Assembly: GCF_000711965.1 (NCBI RefSeq)
Contig: NZ_JONS01000026.1
Span: forward strand, 1-52,968
Direction of reading: 5' to 3'
DNA: 52,968 bases
Source of the DNA: Actinomyces israelii DSM 43320
GTDB taxonomy: Bacteria > Actinomycetota > Actinomycetes > Actinomycetales > Actinomycetaceae
Positions 15,739 through 25,000 of the stretch are shown one piece after another. How positions within the stretch are numbered: position 1 is the stretch's first letter; each line of letters starts with the position of its first letter. The notes below the pieces were generated by a model that was given only the letters and a program-made list of their open reading frames with translations, made no database searches and was not told the origin of the DNA. The position numbers and the translations under genes were made by a program.

Positions 15739-17831
15739 CAGGAGAGCCCCTCGCGGACGGCGGCGCGCAGGCGGTGCCCCTTGGGCAGGGTGCGGGCCGC
15801 GTCGATCCAGGCCCGCCGGCCCTCCTGGGTGGAGACCGACCGCACGCTGGCGGAGATGACCGGGGCGAGGTCCTCGTCGAGGTCCCGCAGCGGCCGCGGC
15901 GCCCCCAGGGTGACATCGACCCAGCGGTTGTGGCCCGAGATGACCGTGCCGCCGGACAGCAGCCCCCCGGCGTCGGGGGTGAGGACGACGGCGAGCTCCA
16001 GCTCCTCGCCCTCGCCGCCCTCGCCGTCGGCGGCGCTTCTGAGCATGGCGACATCCAGGTTGCGGGCGATCCTCGGGTCCGCGGTCACGGTGACGACGAC
16101 GCGCGAGGCGGTGAGGCCGACCACGTGCAGCTCGAGGTCCCCGACGCGGTTGCGCCCCTCGACCGACGTCGTCGTGTGCTCGGCGGCGGCGAGCACGAAG
16201 CGGTCCAGGCGGACCCGCGGCCCGGCGAAGGCGGCCCCGGCGTCGGACTCCCCGGGCTCGGCAGCGGACTCCGCGGCTCCGGCGGCGGGCCCGGCAGACG
16301 CAGCCCCCGGAGCCGCCGGCCCCCTCGGGTCCTCGGCCGTGACGAGCTCGCCGAGCCAGGGCAGCCCGGCGTCGAAGACCTCCGGCACGAGCTCGGCGGG
16401 CAGCTCCTGCGGGATGTCGTCGAGCCCGCGCCGCCAGGCCCACTGGGTCGCCACCTCCTGCTCGGCGCGCATCGCCTCCCGGCGCGCCCCGAGCCGCGGC
16501 GGCCCCGGCCGGGGCACGCTCACGACGTCGACGCACTCGACGCGCGCCGTCCCCTCCAGGGCGGCCTCCCCTACCATGCGGTCCCCGCGCCGGGTGAGCG
16601 CGACGAGCAGCGGAGCCCGCACCCCCTCCAGGCAGACCCGGGCGGTGCAGCGCGGCACGCGGCGCCCCGGGGGCAGCCCGGGGGCCAGGGGCGCCTCGAT
16701 GAGGAGCCCGCGAGCGCCGTCGCGCTCGTAGACATCGCGGCGCACGGCGCCGGTGCGGGTGTCGAAGAGGGCGCGGGCGTTGTTCCCCCAGTCGATGGTG
16801 TCCCGCTCGTCCCACACCCCGCTCCCGCCGGCGGGCCCGCGCGGGGCCTCGGTCCACACTGCGCCCAGGCCGGACGGCGCGGGCACGGCGGGCCCCTGCG
16901 CCCGGGGCCCCGCAGGCGGCGCGGGCACGACGTCGAAGCCGGCGTCGAGCCTGTCGGCCAGGGCCCCCAGCTCTGCGAGCCGCGCCTCGTCGCCGTGCTC
17001 CTCGGCCTCCTCACAGGCCAGGGCGAGGTCCGCGGAGAGCACCGTGCGCAGCCGGTCGGCCACCCGGGAGCCGGCGCCGCGCTCCAGGACGTCCTGGCAC
17101 ACGGCGCGCAGACCCCTCCGGGAGCGCCGCAGCAGGTGGCGGGCCAGGGCGCTGTCGGCGAAGCAGGGGGCGAGCTCGGGGGCCGCGGCCAGGGCCGCCG
17201 TCTCAAGGTCGATCAGCGTCCGGTCGGGGGTCGCCCAGGGGCGGCCGTCGTCCGGGGAGGGCCAGTAGCGGCGCATCCAGGTTCCCACCGCCAGGCGGTG
17301 GAGGGCCCGGGCGGCGGCGGTGGGGCGCCGGCGCCAGTCGGTCCGGAGCGTCTGGACGGTCCCGGCGGCGGGGTCTCCGGCGAGCGTCCGCTCCGCGGCC
17401 GAGGCGACGGACGGGCCGTAGACGGCCTCCACCCAGGCGGGGACGGTGCCGGTCACGATCGTGGCCCCGATGTAGGCCGCGGCGGCGGCGGGGCCCATGC
17501 CCAGGTCGCAGAAGACGGAGCCCCCGTCCACCGGCAGCGACGGGCACCCGAGGCTCTCGGCCGGCTCGCGCCCGTCCGGGCAGATGAGCACGCCGTACTC
17601 GTCCCGCCGGACGATCACCCTATCCGGCTCCTCGTCCGCCGCACCGGGGGGCGGGGGCGCGCTCGACGGCGGCGGTGGCGGGACCGGGGGCGATGGCGGG
17701 GCCGCCCCCGAGGGCGGTGGAGGCGGGACTGGTCCTGACGGCGGTGGCGGGACCGGGGGCGAGCCCGGCGGCGGCGCGGCCGGAGAAGAAGCCCCGGCCG
17801 GAGGCGGCGGGGGCGGGACCGGACGGCTCAT
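15738..17831 (-). CDS. Core protein 2 of locus A (697 aa, unknown family)
   Basis: The protein begins with about 65 residues of Pro-rich repeats (PPPPPSGA and similar), then a domain shared with the 488-aa protein at 40349-41815. Shared landmarks include LPVDGGSVFCDLGMG, VEAVYGPSVASAAERTLAG, GTWMRRYWPSPDD, a DLE..AL....ELAPCF stretch and DTIDWGNNARALFDTRTGAV (locus B: LPVDGGELVCDPGIA, GLWMRRYWPTPAA, DTLDWSQNLHGLLDTGDGAV). Compared with that paralogue it has an extra C-terminal region of about 200 residues with beta-rich character (RVVVTVTADPRIARNLDVAM, then HNRWVDVTLGAPRPLRDLD). No catalytic motif or membrane helix is visible. ATG 17831 overlaps the upstream stop as ATGA; the gene order 571-aa then 697-aa protein is conserved in locus B. 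Confidence 0.65.
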   Translation of the reverse strand: MSRPVPPPPPPAGASSPAAPPPGSPPVPPPPSGPVPPPPPSGAAPPSPPVPPPPPSSAPPPPGAADEEPDRVIVRRDEYGVLICPDGREPAESLGCPSLPVDGGSVFCDLGMGPAAAAAYIGATIVTGTVPAWVEAVYGPSVASAAERTLAGDPAAGTVQTLRTDWRRRPTAAARALHRLAVGTWMRRYWPSPDDGRPWATPDRTLIDLETAALAAAPELAPCFADSALARHLLRRSRRGLRAVCQDVLERGAGSRVADRLRTVLSADLALACEEAEEHGDEARLAELGALADRLDAGFDVVPAPPAGPRAQGPAVPAPSGLGAVWTEAPRGPAGGSGVWDERDTIDWGNNARALFDTRTGAVRRDVYERDGARGLLIEAPLAPGLPPGRRVPRCTARVCLEGVRAPLLVALTRRGDRMVGEAALEGTARVECVDVVSVPRPGPPRLGARREAMRAEQEVATQWAWRRGLDDIPQELPAELVPEVFDAGLPWLGELVTAEDPRGPAAPGAASAGPAAGAAESAAEPGESDAGAAFAGPRVRLDRFVLAAAEHTTTSVEGRNRVGDLELHVVGLTASRVVVTVTADPRIARNLDVAMLRSAADGEGGEGEELELAVVLTPDAGGLLSGGTVISGHNRWVDVTLGAPRPLRDLDEDLAPVISASVRSVSTQEGRRAWIDAARTLPKGHRLRAAVREGLS

Positions 17832-19543
17832 GACCGCTCACCTCCGTACACGACGGCGGTCTCGTCAGCGTCCTCGCGGCCCTTCTCGATCCATCTGTTG
17901 ACGTCTTTCAGTATCAGGGAGAACTTGCTGACCATTGTGCTCCACGTCCAGGTTCGGTCGCGCTTGATGAACTCCCAGTAGTGGAGTCGGCTCCACAGGG
18001 TGCGCGCGAAGCGCGGAGGAATCCGCTGCGCCAGGTCCTGGGCCCGGAGCGAGCCGAGGCTGAGGGTGCTCGCGGACCAGGGGTCGTCGAGGTCCTCGTC
18101 CTCGTCGTCGTAGATGACCGAGCTCGAGGCCTCCAGCGCGTATCTCATTGTCGGCAGCGCCTCCCAGCAGTGGAAGGAGAGAATGCCGGCCAGCCCGCCG
18201 CACGGGGCGGGCGAGTAGTCGTGCAGGCGGCGCGCGGCGACATTGTTGCGCCTCTCGATGTCGCCCGGCACGAGGGCGGACGACATCATGCCCTCGAGGA
18301 GAACGGCCCGATCGGCCCGGTCCCCCAGCCCGGACCAGTGGCCGCACCGCGACGCCTCGTCGGCCAGAGTCCCCCTCAGGGCCCTGCGGCTGACGGCCCC
18401 GCGCATGCAGCGCCGGACCCGCCCCATGAAGTCGAGCTCGAGGACGGCGGTTCCCGCCGTGTCGTCGGCAATACCGGCAATACCGGCATTGCCGGTATTG
18501 CCGGCGCACTCGGCCTGGTCGGCGTCGCGCCGGGCCCGCGGGGCGCCGATCCGCCCGAACGGCACACGTCGGCTCAAGGACGAGGCCTCGGCCTTATCGA
18601 CCAGCAGCTGTTCCGCCTGAAGCTCGAGACCCGCCTCCATCTGCGCGACGCGGGCGCGCACGCCGTCGTCGTCGGCGTCGGGCTCGATAAGTCGCCGGGC
18701 CTCGTCCCACGCCCTTTCCATCCCCCCGTCAGCGCTCCGGTTCTGGCAGGCCACGGCCCAGAACGCGTCCAGCACCGGCGGGCCGCCGGCCGCCGCGCCC
18801 GCGCTCCCCGCCCCCTCCCGACCCGGGGGCGCGACCCAGCGGGACAGGGCGCCGTCGAGCTCGTCGTGGATCTCCTGGTCGCCCACGAGCTCGATGACGT
18901 CGCCGACCGTCGCCTTGTCAGCCACCAGGACGAGCATATTGATGAGGCACTCGCGCAGTGCGGACCGGTCGATGCCGCTGTCCCACGGCTCGAGCCTCTC
19001 GTCGGCCACAGCCCGCCAGACCTCGGGAAGCAGGCGCCTGCGCAGCTCCTGCCTGGGGAGCCGGCGGTCGGTCTCCAGGGCCTCGCGGAAATCGGCGGCT
19101 TCCTCGTCCTCGTAGTAAAGACCGACGAATGCGGTCGCCCAGCCCAGGCAGCTGAGGATGCTGTCCCGCTGGGAGTCGATGGCCTCGCCGATGCGCGCCG
19201 CCTCCGCGGCGGCGACCGAGTGGCGCTCGACCATCCGCGCCCTGGTCGCCAGCCCGCGGGAGTCGAGGATGTCGCCGAGGAACGCCGACCACACATCCTG
19301 GCTGGGGAGCCCGACCCTTGCGCCCGACTTGGGCGACCGGCCCCGCCGCTGCAGGCCGATGGTCCACATCCTGACGTCGTCCTCGGCCTGCTCAAGCAGC
19401 GATCCCCACGCCGAGCGCAGCACGTTGTCAAGCCTGCTCACCTCCGCGGTGCGCCGCTGATGCCCTCGGTCGGACACGAACTCCGGACTCATCCCCACCC
19501 CCGGGCACTCACAGGGTCCCAGCGCCATGTTATGGCATCTCAT
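17828..19543 (-). CDS. Core protein 1 of locus A (571 aa, unknown family)
   Basis: A mostly helical soluble protein, paralogous to the 616-aa product at 41812-43662. Shared parts are the N-terminal peptide (MRCHNMALGPCECPGVG against MRCHTMSLSLSECPEVG), a middle EASRCGHWSGLGDRADRAVL (locus B: EAARCAHWMGLGRPDDRLVL) and a C-terminal RTLWSRLHYWEFIKRD with a following NRWIEKGR (locus B: RTAWRRLHRREYVGDP, ARWMRDAARFL). No motif of a known enzyme is evident. The start ATG 19543 is supported by the conserved N terminus and by AGGAGG about ten bases upstream. A short run of GNT/GNA/GIA triplets (about 18470-18510) is encoded by a palindromic nucleotide repeat. First gene of the locus A minus-strand operon. 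Confidence 0.65.
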   Translation of the reverse strand: MRCHNMALGPCECPGVGMSPEFVSDRGHQRRTAEVSRLDNVLRSAWGSLLEQAEDDVRMWTIGLQRRGRSPKSGARVGLPSQDVWSAFLGDILDSRGLATRARMVERHSVAAAEAARIGEAIDSQRDSILSCLGWATAFVGLYYEDEEAADFREALETDRRLPRQELRRRLLPEVWRAVADERLEPWDSGIDRSALRECLINMLVLVADKATVGDVIELVGDQEIHDELDGALSRWVAPPGREGAGSAGAAAGGPPVLDAFWAVACQNRSADGGMERAWDEARRLIEPDADDDGVRARVAQMEAGLELQAEQLLVDKAEASSLSRRVPFGRIGAPRARRDADQAECAGNTGNAGIAGIADDTAGTAVLELDFMGRVRRCMRGAVSRRALRGTLADEASRCGHWSGLGDRADRAVLLEGMMSSALVPGDIERRNNVAARRLHDYSPAPCGGLAGILSFHCWEALPTMRYALEASSSVIYDDEDEDLDDPWSASTLSLGSLRAQDLAQRIPPRFARTLWSRLHYWEFIKRDRTWTWSTMVSKFSLILKDVNRWIEKGREDADETAVVYGGERS

Positions 19544-19628
19544 TGACTGTCGGTACCTCCTCTTCCGGGATGGGGTCGGCCCGCCGCGCCGAGCCGGGCC
19601 TGCGCCCCGGTGAGGCGCCGTCACGGAC

Positions 19629-19758
19629 GAGCGCCCCTCCGTGCCGGGGCAGGGCGCGGGGGATAGCGCCCGGGCCCACCCGGGCGCCCGAGCGCCCCTC
19701 CGTGCCGGGGCAGGGCTCCCAGGGCTCCCGCTGCCCCACTGCGCCGGGGCAGGGCTCC
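19629..19758. repeat. 61-bp-period direct repeats upstream of core protein 1
   Basis: A 27-bp exact direct repeat (19629-19655 and 19690-19716; core CCCCTCCGTGCCGGGGCAGG) recurs at a 61-bp period, and a third partial copy (GCCGGGGCAGGGCTCCC) is at 19743-19758. It lies in the 5' region of the 571-aa gene; the locus B counterpart also carries GC-rich tandem repeats upstream. Confidence 0.7.
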
Positions 19759-19785
19759 CGTGTTCCTGTGACGGACACGGGCCGC

Positions 19786-19824
19786 TCGAGATCGGCCGAT
19801 CTCCGCACTCCGCGTCGAGATCGG
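19786..19824 (-). repeat. CCGATCTCGG repeat, locus 3a
   Basis: Two minus-strand copies of CCGATCTCGA (complement at 19786-19795 and 19815-19824), spaced 29 bp rather than 21-22. Upstream of the 571-aa gene. Confidence 0.6.
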
Positions 19825-19946
19825 TTCGAGGCGCCGCCTGGCGCTGCGGCCCCTCAGGTCGGTGTCGACCTCCCGGGGGTCTTGTCTTGAAGCGTCCCGG
19901 AGGTCGGGCGGAGGCCCGGCGGCGGGCGTCCGCAAGCCCTCTTGAA

Positions 19947-19978
19947 CCGGTCTCGAGCCGGAGATCTACCGATCTCGG
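19947..19978 (+). repeat. CCGATCTCGG tandem repeat, locus 3b
   Basis: CCGGTCTCGA (19947-19956) and CCGATCTCGG (19969-19978), period 22, ending in CGAAGAGGGCGGCGG. It lies in the divergent region between the two operons of locus A, in the opposite orientation to locus 3a. Confidence 0.7.
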
Positions 19979-20042
19979 CGAAGAGGGCGGCGGAGGTCGC
20001 CGGGGGCGGGGTGCGGCGCCCGGGCGCCCGTACGGGGCGCGC

Positions 20043-20102
20043 CGGAACGTGAACGTACCTTTGCAACGTGAACGAACCCCGTTGGCGTCGGGGCCCACCG
20101 CC
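20043..20102 (-). repeat. ACGTTCACGT repeat, copy 1
   Basis: On the minus strand: a GTGGGCCCCGACGCCAACGG block, then two GTTCACGTT sites about 20 bp apart with TGCAAAGG between, then CCGG. The same order of blocks is found at 40118-40280 and in shorter form at 48432-48500. It is located in the divergent intergenic region of locus A. Confidence 0.65.
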
Positions 20103-20688
20103 CGCCCGACCGACCCGGCCCTCAGAATCACTCATCGGGCAGGGACCATGCCCTCGTAGTCTCCACGGTCGGTGGGCGACGCCGGTCAATGAGACGATCG
20201 GCCTCAACGGAGCGGGCCGGATTGTCTTCGCACCTCATCTGCCGAGAGCCGGCATTGTCATACGACACCGACTCCATCACAAGTACAACAACTTATACAG
20301 GTATTCCGCTCCACAGCCCGGCGGGCGCCATCTAGACTCGCTGCGCCGCAACGCGCACCAGCGACAGGCGAAGGAGGCCAGATGTACTCGCCAGCGGGGA
20401 CTCACGCAACGGGGCACCGCCTCAGCGCTCGCCGGCGCAGCGGGCGATGTACGAGAGGTGAGGCCGCCACATCACCATGAGGATTCGCCGCCCCGGGCGC
20501 AGGCCCGCACGGACGTGCACGCCCACCGCACGGCGCTCATGCCCGGCCGGACGACGCCGACGCGACTCATCAGCACCCATCCCGCCGCCGCGCAATACGG
20601 CGGTCATGACCGTATCTGTAACCGTATCTGTCCTATAGCGCCCCTCGGCCGCCCGCCCGAGAGGCCCCCAACCGCCCGAGGAGTCCAG
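20103..20688. other. Divergent intergenic region, right half
   Basis: About 590 bp without a convincing gene. It has a locally AT-rich patch (about 20245-20310; ACAACTTATACAGG), which may carry the promoter of the plus-strand operon. A pair of CCGTATCTGT direct repeats lies near the gene start. The frame of the next gene is open through the whole stretch, but the composition is Arg/His/Pro-rich noise and the paralogue begins at the equivalent of 20689. Confidence 0.5.
20610..20631 (+). promoter_or_regulatory. CCGTATCTGT direct repeat
   Basis: Two copies of CCGTATCTGT (20610-20619, 20622-20631), period 12, about 60 bp before the membrane-protein start and directly before CCTATAG. A possible activator or repressor site; function is inferred from position only. 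Confidence 0.3.
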
Positions 20689-21534
20689 TTGGGAATTGTC
20701 ATCCGCGACCAGGAGAAGAAGCCGGAGCCCTCCAGCGACTCCGCGAAGGAGCCCAGACGCCCCAGCACGCCGGTAAAGGATCCCAAACGCCCCAGCATCC
20801 CGAAGAGGAAGCCGGAGCCTCCCGGCACCCCGGGGGAGAAGTCTCCCGAGACCCCCGACGACCGCACCTCCCCCGAGTCCTCGCGGCCGGAAGGATCTCG
20901 GAGGCCTCAGCGAATCAGGAGATCATCAATAAGGCGCAAGAAGCGCAGAGCCAGAAAGCACGTCGTTATAGCCCAGGCCTCGCTCTTCATCCCCTTCGTC
21001 CTCGGGGTCCTTCTCACTGTCGACCGCTCCGCGCCCGCCCGCTCGTGCGTCGCGAAGGATCAGTACTCGGCTCTCATGGCCCATCTCGCGCCCGACGACG
21101 GCCAGTGGACGATTATCCGCCTCGGAGCGTCCGCCCTCCAGACGGTCGCCCCACTGCTCATCATGTTCGTGGGGTTCATCGCGCTCTGCTGCATCCTCCA
21201 GCTGCCCACTTTCGCCTACATAGGACTCAGAAAAGGCAGTCCAGACCGCCTCCTCGTGGAGGCGCTTCGGGCAATGATTGTGCTCGTAACACCAGTATCC
21301 CTCGTCCTCGCCTTTCAGCACGCCGACGTCATCCCGGCGCTCCAGGGCTGCGAGCTCCCCGCCCTCACAACCTCGTGGTTCCCCTGGAGCCCCGCCCCGT
21401 GGTTCCGCACCGGAATGTCCTGGGTCCTCTTCATTGTCTCCACCCTTCTTCTCACACTCGCTGCATCAATCGTGGCATTCATGTTCTCGGCCCCCGGCCC
21501 GCTGCTGGTAGGCACAGGAGAGGACTTCGACTAA
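20689..21534 (+). CDS. Core membrane protein of locus A (four-helix, 281 aa)
   Basis: The protein has a Pro/Lys/Glu-rich cytoplasmic N terminus (about 85 residues) with KRKPEPPGTPGEK-type repeats. It is followed by a domain with about four membrane helices: FIPFVLGVLLTVD, VAPLLIMFVGFIALCCILQL, IVLVTPVSLVLAF and SWVLFIVSTLLLTLAASIVA. The locus B paralogue at 43911-44570 shares FIPFVLGVLLTVD, LQLP..[AS]YIG, IVLVTPV[SA]LVL, [FL]QGCELPAL.TSW.PW and WFRTGMSW. Conserved CELPAL between helices 3 and 4 suggests a functional extracytoplasmic loop. The start TTG 20689 has GAGGAG five bases upstream and begins near the end of the noise region. First gene of the plus-strand operon of locus A. Confidence 0.65.
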   Translation: MGIVIRDQEKKPEPSSDSAKEPRRPSTPVKDPKRPSIPKRKPEPPGTPGEKSPETPDDRTSPESSRPEGSRRPQRIRRSSIRRKKRRARKHVVIAQASLFIPFVLGVLLTVDRSAPARSCVAKDQYSALMAHLAPDDGQWTIIRLGASALQTVAPLLIMFVGFIALCCILQLPTFAYIGLRKGSPDRLLVEALRAMIVLVTPVSLVLAFQHADVIPALQGCELPALTTSWFPWSPAPWFRTGMSWVLFIVSTLLLTLAASIVAFMFSAPGPLLVGTGEDFD

Positions 21535-21784
21535 CGATCGCGGCCGGGAAAGGAGGCGACGGGCTCTCACGGCGGCAATATGTCTCAGCCCGACGCTTCC
21601 GGGCGCCCAGAGGCCCCGCTGGGCGCCCAGGGGCGCGACCCCGGCCCGCATCCGCATCCGTCACAGTGGGAGCGCGACGCCGGCCGGCCTTCACGTCCGT
21701 CACAGGATGCTGGCATCCTGACCACCAACACGTCCGCCGTTCAGCCCGCCTCGTCCGCACCGTCCGCCCTCGAAGGAGCCGCCC

Positions 21785-24700
21785 ATGGTTTCACGAGCTC
21801 ACCGCTTCCTCTACGGTCGCGAGCTCAATGCCGTGGAGCCCGTGTGGCGTCTGACGGCGAACACGGACGACATCTTCTTCCACGACGCCTACCTCGGCTG
21901 CCTCCCGCTGGCGGAGACCATCCGGCACTGGGCGCGGGAGCAGGACCCCGACGTCGTCGCCGTGACCCTCACCGCCCAGGGCGATCTCAGCCCCGAAGAC
22001 GATGCCGCCGCCCTCCTGGACCTGCTCCAGCCCAGACGCCGGCCGGCCCACCGCTACGATCCCGCCGGCACCCCGGGCTCCGACGACGGCCGCGAGGCTC
22101 ACACGCCCCAGGCGACTCAGGCGGCCCATCCGGCCGGCCCACCGCAGGCCCAGCCTGCCGGCCAGGCAGAGCAGACCGAACAGGCCGGCCAGCCCACCCG
22201 GCGTGCTGCGGAGACAGCCCGCTCGCGCGCCGACGGCCAGGGCTACCTCAACCAGCTCGCCCGCCTGGCCGCCGCATTCGGCAACCCGAAGGGCCGCAGC
22301 ATCATCGCCGTCGTCGAGGGCCTGCCGGAGCAGTGCGAGGAGGCCGGCCCCGAGGCCCTGCGCGACCTCCAGCGGACCATGCGGATGCTGGTCCAGCGCG
22401 CCCGGGCGAGCACCGGCCTCCTGCTCGTCCTGCTCGACCCCCGCGACGAGCTCGAGGCCTTCGCCCTGTGGAACAGCCCCGTGAAGGCCCTCGGGCTGCC
22501 GACCCCGCGGCCGGAGGAAGTCGAGGCCGCCCTGATACGGGTCTCGTTGCGCCACGATCTGGCCATCCGCCACACCGGGAGCATCGCAGCCCACCTGGCC
22601 GCGGGCACCGACCTGCACGGCGCCCTCAGGCGGGCCGCCTCCGCGGCCCGGGACTCCCGAATCATGACCGCGGACGCGTTCCTGAGGCTGCCCGAGCCGG
22701 ACGCGGACCGGGTGGACGCCGTCTTCCGCGACCTCGACTCGCTCATCGGCCTGAAGGACATCAAGGCCTATATGCACAGCCTGCCCGCCCTCGCCCGGCG
22801 CCGCCGGGCCGACCTGCGCGAGCGCGGCACGATCCCGCAGGCCACCATGCACATGGTCTTCAAGGGCCCCGCGGGCACGGGCAAGACCTCGGTCGCCCGC
22901 ATCGCCGCCCGGCTCTTCCACGCGCTCGGGCTCCTGCCCACCGACAAGGTCGTCGAGATCCCCCTCGGCGAGGTCATGCACGCCGGCGAGACCGGCGCGC
23001 GGATGCAGGCCAGGCTCGGCGAGGGCGTCGGCGGCGTCGTCCTCATCGACGAGGCGCACCACCTGATGAGGGACCGGCACTCCCGGGAGGCGATCGACCC
23101 CCTGCTGGTCTTCGCCGAGGACCACCGCAGCAACACCGTCATCATCCTCGCCGGCTACTCCGATCAGATCGACCGGCTCATGCGCGCCGACCCGGGCCTG
23201 CCGCGCCGCTTCCCCAACGTCCTGTCCTTCCACGACTACACGGTCGAGGAGCTCGGGCGGGTCGTGCGCGCGATGGCGCGGGACGACGGCTTCGCCCTCG
23301 ACCGGACCGCGGAGGCGCCCCTGGCTCGGCTGCTCGCGGACCGGCGCCTGGACGCGGGCTTCGGCAACGCCGGCGGGGCCCGCAATACCTGGCAGGAGAT
23401 CCGCCGCGCGCACGACTCCAGGCCGCAGGCCGCCCCCGGCGTCATCGGGGCCGAGGACATCCCGGCGGTCATCAGCACCGACGGCGCCCTGGTCGCGCAG
23501 GCGCTGGAGGCGCTCGGGAAGTACACGGGCCTGGACGCCCTGCGCCGCTACCTGGAGTCCCAGCGGGACTACCTCGCGCACTGCCTGCGCACGGGCCGCC
23601 CCCGCCCGGCCGCCGACGGGCTGCGCTTCGTCGGGCCGCCCGGCACCGGCAAGACCTCCATCGCGACGACGGTCATCGCGCCCTACCTGTACGGCGTCGG
23701 CCTCCTCGACCGCCCGACCGTCACGGCCGCCACGGGCGCCAACCTCCAGGCCGGCTACTCCGGCCAGACCCCGGAGAAGGTCAGGGAGCTCTTCCGGGCG
23801 GCCCGCGGCGGCGTGCTCCTCATCGACGAGGCCTACAGCGTCCCGGCCGAGCACGGCTACGGCGCCGAGGTCATCGACACCCTGGTCGCGGAGACCACCC
23901 GGCCGGCCAACCGCCGCACACTGGTCGTCCTGGCCGGCTACAAGGCGGAGATGGATGACTTCCTGACCCGCAATCCGGGCCTGAAGGACAGGTTCCCCCG
24001 GGAGATCGTCTTCGAGCCCCTGTCCACCGCCGAGCTGCTGGCGATCATGCGCGGGCGCGCGCAGGCGGAGAGGTACCGCCTGGCCGCCGGCTTCGAGCAG
24101 CGCTTCGTCTCACTGGCGCCGATCGCGCGCAGCGTCGCCGGGCCCGGCTTCGGCAACGCGCGGTGGGCGGTCGGCATGTACCGGCAGGCGAAGGAGGCCA
24201 TGATCTCGCGCACCCGCGCGCATCCCGACGATGACGCGGCCCGCCTGACCGGCGAGGACCTGCTCGCCGCGGTGCACGACGCCGATCCGCGGCTCGCGCG
24301 GCTTCTCGACCCGGCCGCCCCGTCCCGCCCTGACGCGGCGCCGCCCCCGCCGTCGGGGGCGATGAGCGCCTCGGAGTGCGAGGAGTGCCTGCGCGACGCG
24401 GTCCTGCCGCTCGTGGTCGACCAGGAGGACTGCCAGGCCATGGGGACCGGGTTCCTCGTCGTCGGCTCCGGGCTGGTGGCCACGGCCGCCCACGTCCTCC
24501 AGGACGCGACGCGGGTGACCGCCCACATCGGCCCGAAGCAGATCAGCGCCGGCGTCGTGGCGGTCGATGAGGAGACGGACACGGCGCTGCTGCGGGTCCC
24601 CGCGCAGGCGGTGGCCGGCCGCCGGCCGCTGCCGCTCGGGCACAGCCGGGACGTGCCCGTGAGCAGCGAGCTGTGGGCGGCGGGGTACCACCACTGGCAG

Positions 24701-25000
24701 CCCGGCGAGGACCCCCACATCGTCCAGGTCCGGGTCAGCCGCAACATGCGGTCGAAGAAGGTCTTCGACGTCGCTGGCGCCGTCGAGCACGGCGCCAGCG
24801 GAGGCCCCCTCATCGACCCCTCGCAGGGGGCCGCGGTCGGCCTCGTGCGGGGCGGGGTGGGCAGCACCGTCAAGGTGATGGTGCGCATCGAGCAGGTGCG
24901 CAGCCTGCTGGAGCGCGACGGGCACGACCGCGAGGGCACCGGGGTGCCGGAACAGGACCGGAGTCAATCGGAAGTCAAGGAGGCGGATTCATCGTGGTGA
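21785..25000 (+). CDS. AAA+/AAA+/trypsin-like protease fusion
   Basis: The 1071-aa protein has three parts. The N-terminal region (about 1-310; VWRLTANTDDIFFHDAYLG, later IIAVVEGLPEQCEE, LLLVLLDPRDELE) looks like a degenerate ATPase domain without a Walker A. Two CbbX/SpoVK-type AAA+ domains follow: Walker A GPAGTGKTS near 361-369 with Walker B VVLIDEAHH near 420, and Walker A GPPGTGKTS near 617-625 with Walker B VLLIDEAYS near 680. The C terminus (about 880-1055) is a trypsin/HtrA-like protease with His 903 in ATAAHVL, Asp 932 in ETDTALL and Ser 1005 in GASGGPL, so the triad is complete. AAGGAG precedes ATG 21785. The ATPase is likely to feed or switch the protease; substrate unknown. The next gene overlaps its stop. 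Confidence 0.85.
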   Translation: MVSRAHRFLYGRELNAVEPVWRLTANTDDIFFHDAYLGCLPLAETIRHWAREQDPDVVAVTLTAQGDLSPEDDAAALLDLLQPRRRPAHRYDPAGTPGSDDGREAHTPQATQAAHPAGPPQAQPAGQAEQTEQAGQPTRRAAETARSRADGQGYLNQLARLAAAFGNPKGRSIIAVVEGLPEQCEEAGPEALRDLQRTMRMLVQRARASTGLLLVLLDPRDELEAFALWNSPVKALGLPTPRPEEVEAALIRVSLRHDLAIRHTGSIAAHLAAGTDLHGALRRAASAARDSRIMTADAFLRLPEPDADRVDAVFRDLDSLIGLKDIKAYMHSLPALARRRRADLRERGTIPQATMHMVFKGPAGTGKTSVARIAARLFHALGLLPTDKVVEIPLGEVMHAGETGARMQARLGEGVGGVVLIDEAHHLMRDRHSREAIDPLLVFAEDHRSNTVIILAGYSDQIDRLMRADPGLPRRFPNVLSFHDYTVEELGRVVRAMARDDGFALDRTAEAPLARLLADRRLDAGFGNAGGARNTWQEIRRAHDSRPQAAPGVIGAEDIPAVISTDGALVAQALEALGKYTGLDALRRYLESQRDYLAHCLRTGRPRPAADGLRFVGPPGTGKTSIATTVIAPYLYGVGLLDRPTVTAATGANLQAGYSGQTPEKVRELFRAARGGVLLIDEAYSVPAEHGYGAEVIDTLVAETTRPANRRTLVVLAGYKAEMDDFLTRNPGLKDRFPREIVFEPLSTAELLAIMRGRAQAERYRLAAGFEQRFVSLAPIARSVAGPGFGNARWAVGMYRQAKEAMISRTRAHPDDDAARLTGEDLLAAVHDADPRLARLLDPAAPSRPDAAPPPPSGAMSASECEECLRDAVLPLVVDQEDCQAMGTGFLVVGSGLVATAAHVLQDATRVTAHIGPKQISAGVVAVDEETDTALLRVPAQAVAGRRPLPLGHSRDVPVSSELWAAGYHHWQPGEDPHIVQVRVSRNMRSKKVFDVAGAVEHGASGGPLIDPSQGAAVGLVRGGVGSTVKVMVRIEQVRSLLERDGHDREGTGVPEQDRSQSEVKEADSSW

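Noticed and set aside
20068..20688. N-terminal 207-codon extension of the locus A membrane protein
   Set aside because: The extension is His/Arg/Pro noise covering repeats and promoter-like DNA; TTG 20689 has a good ribosome binding site and fits the paralogue.
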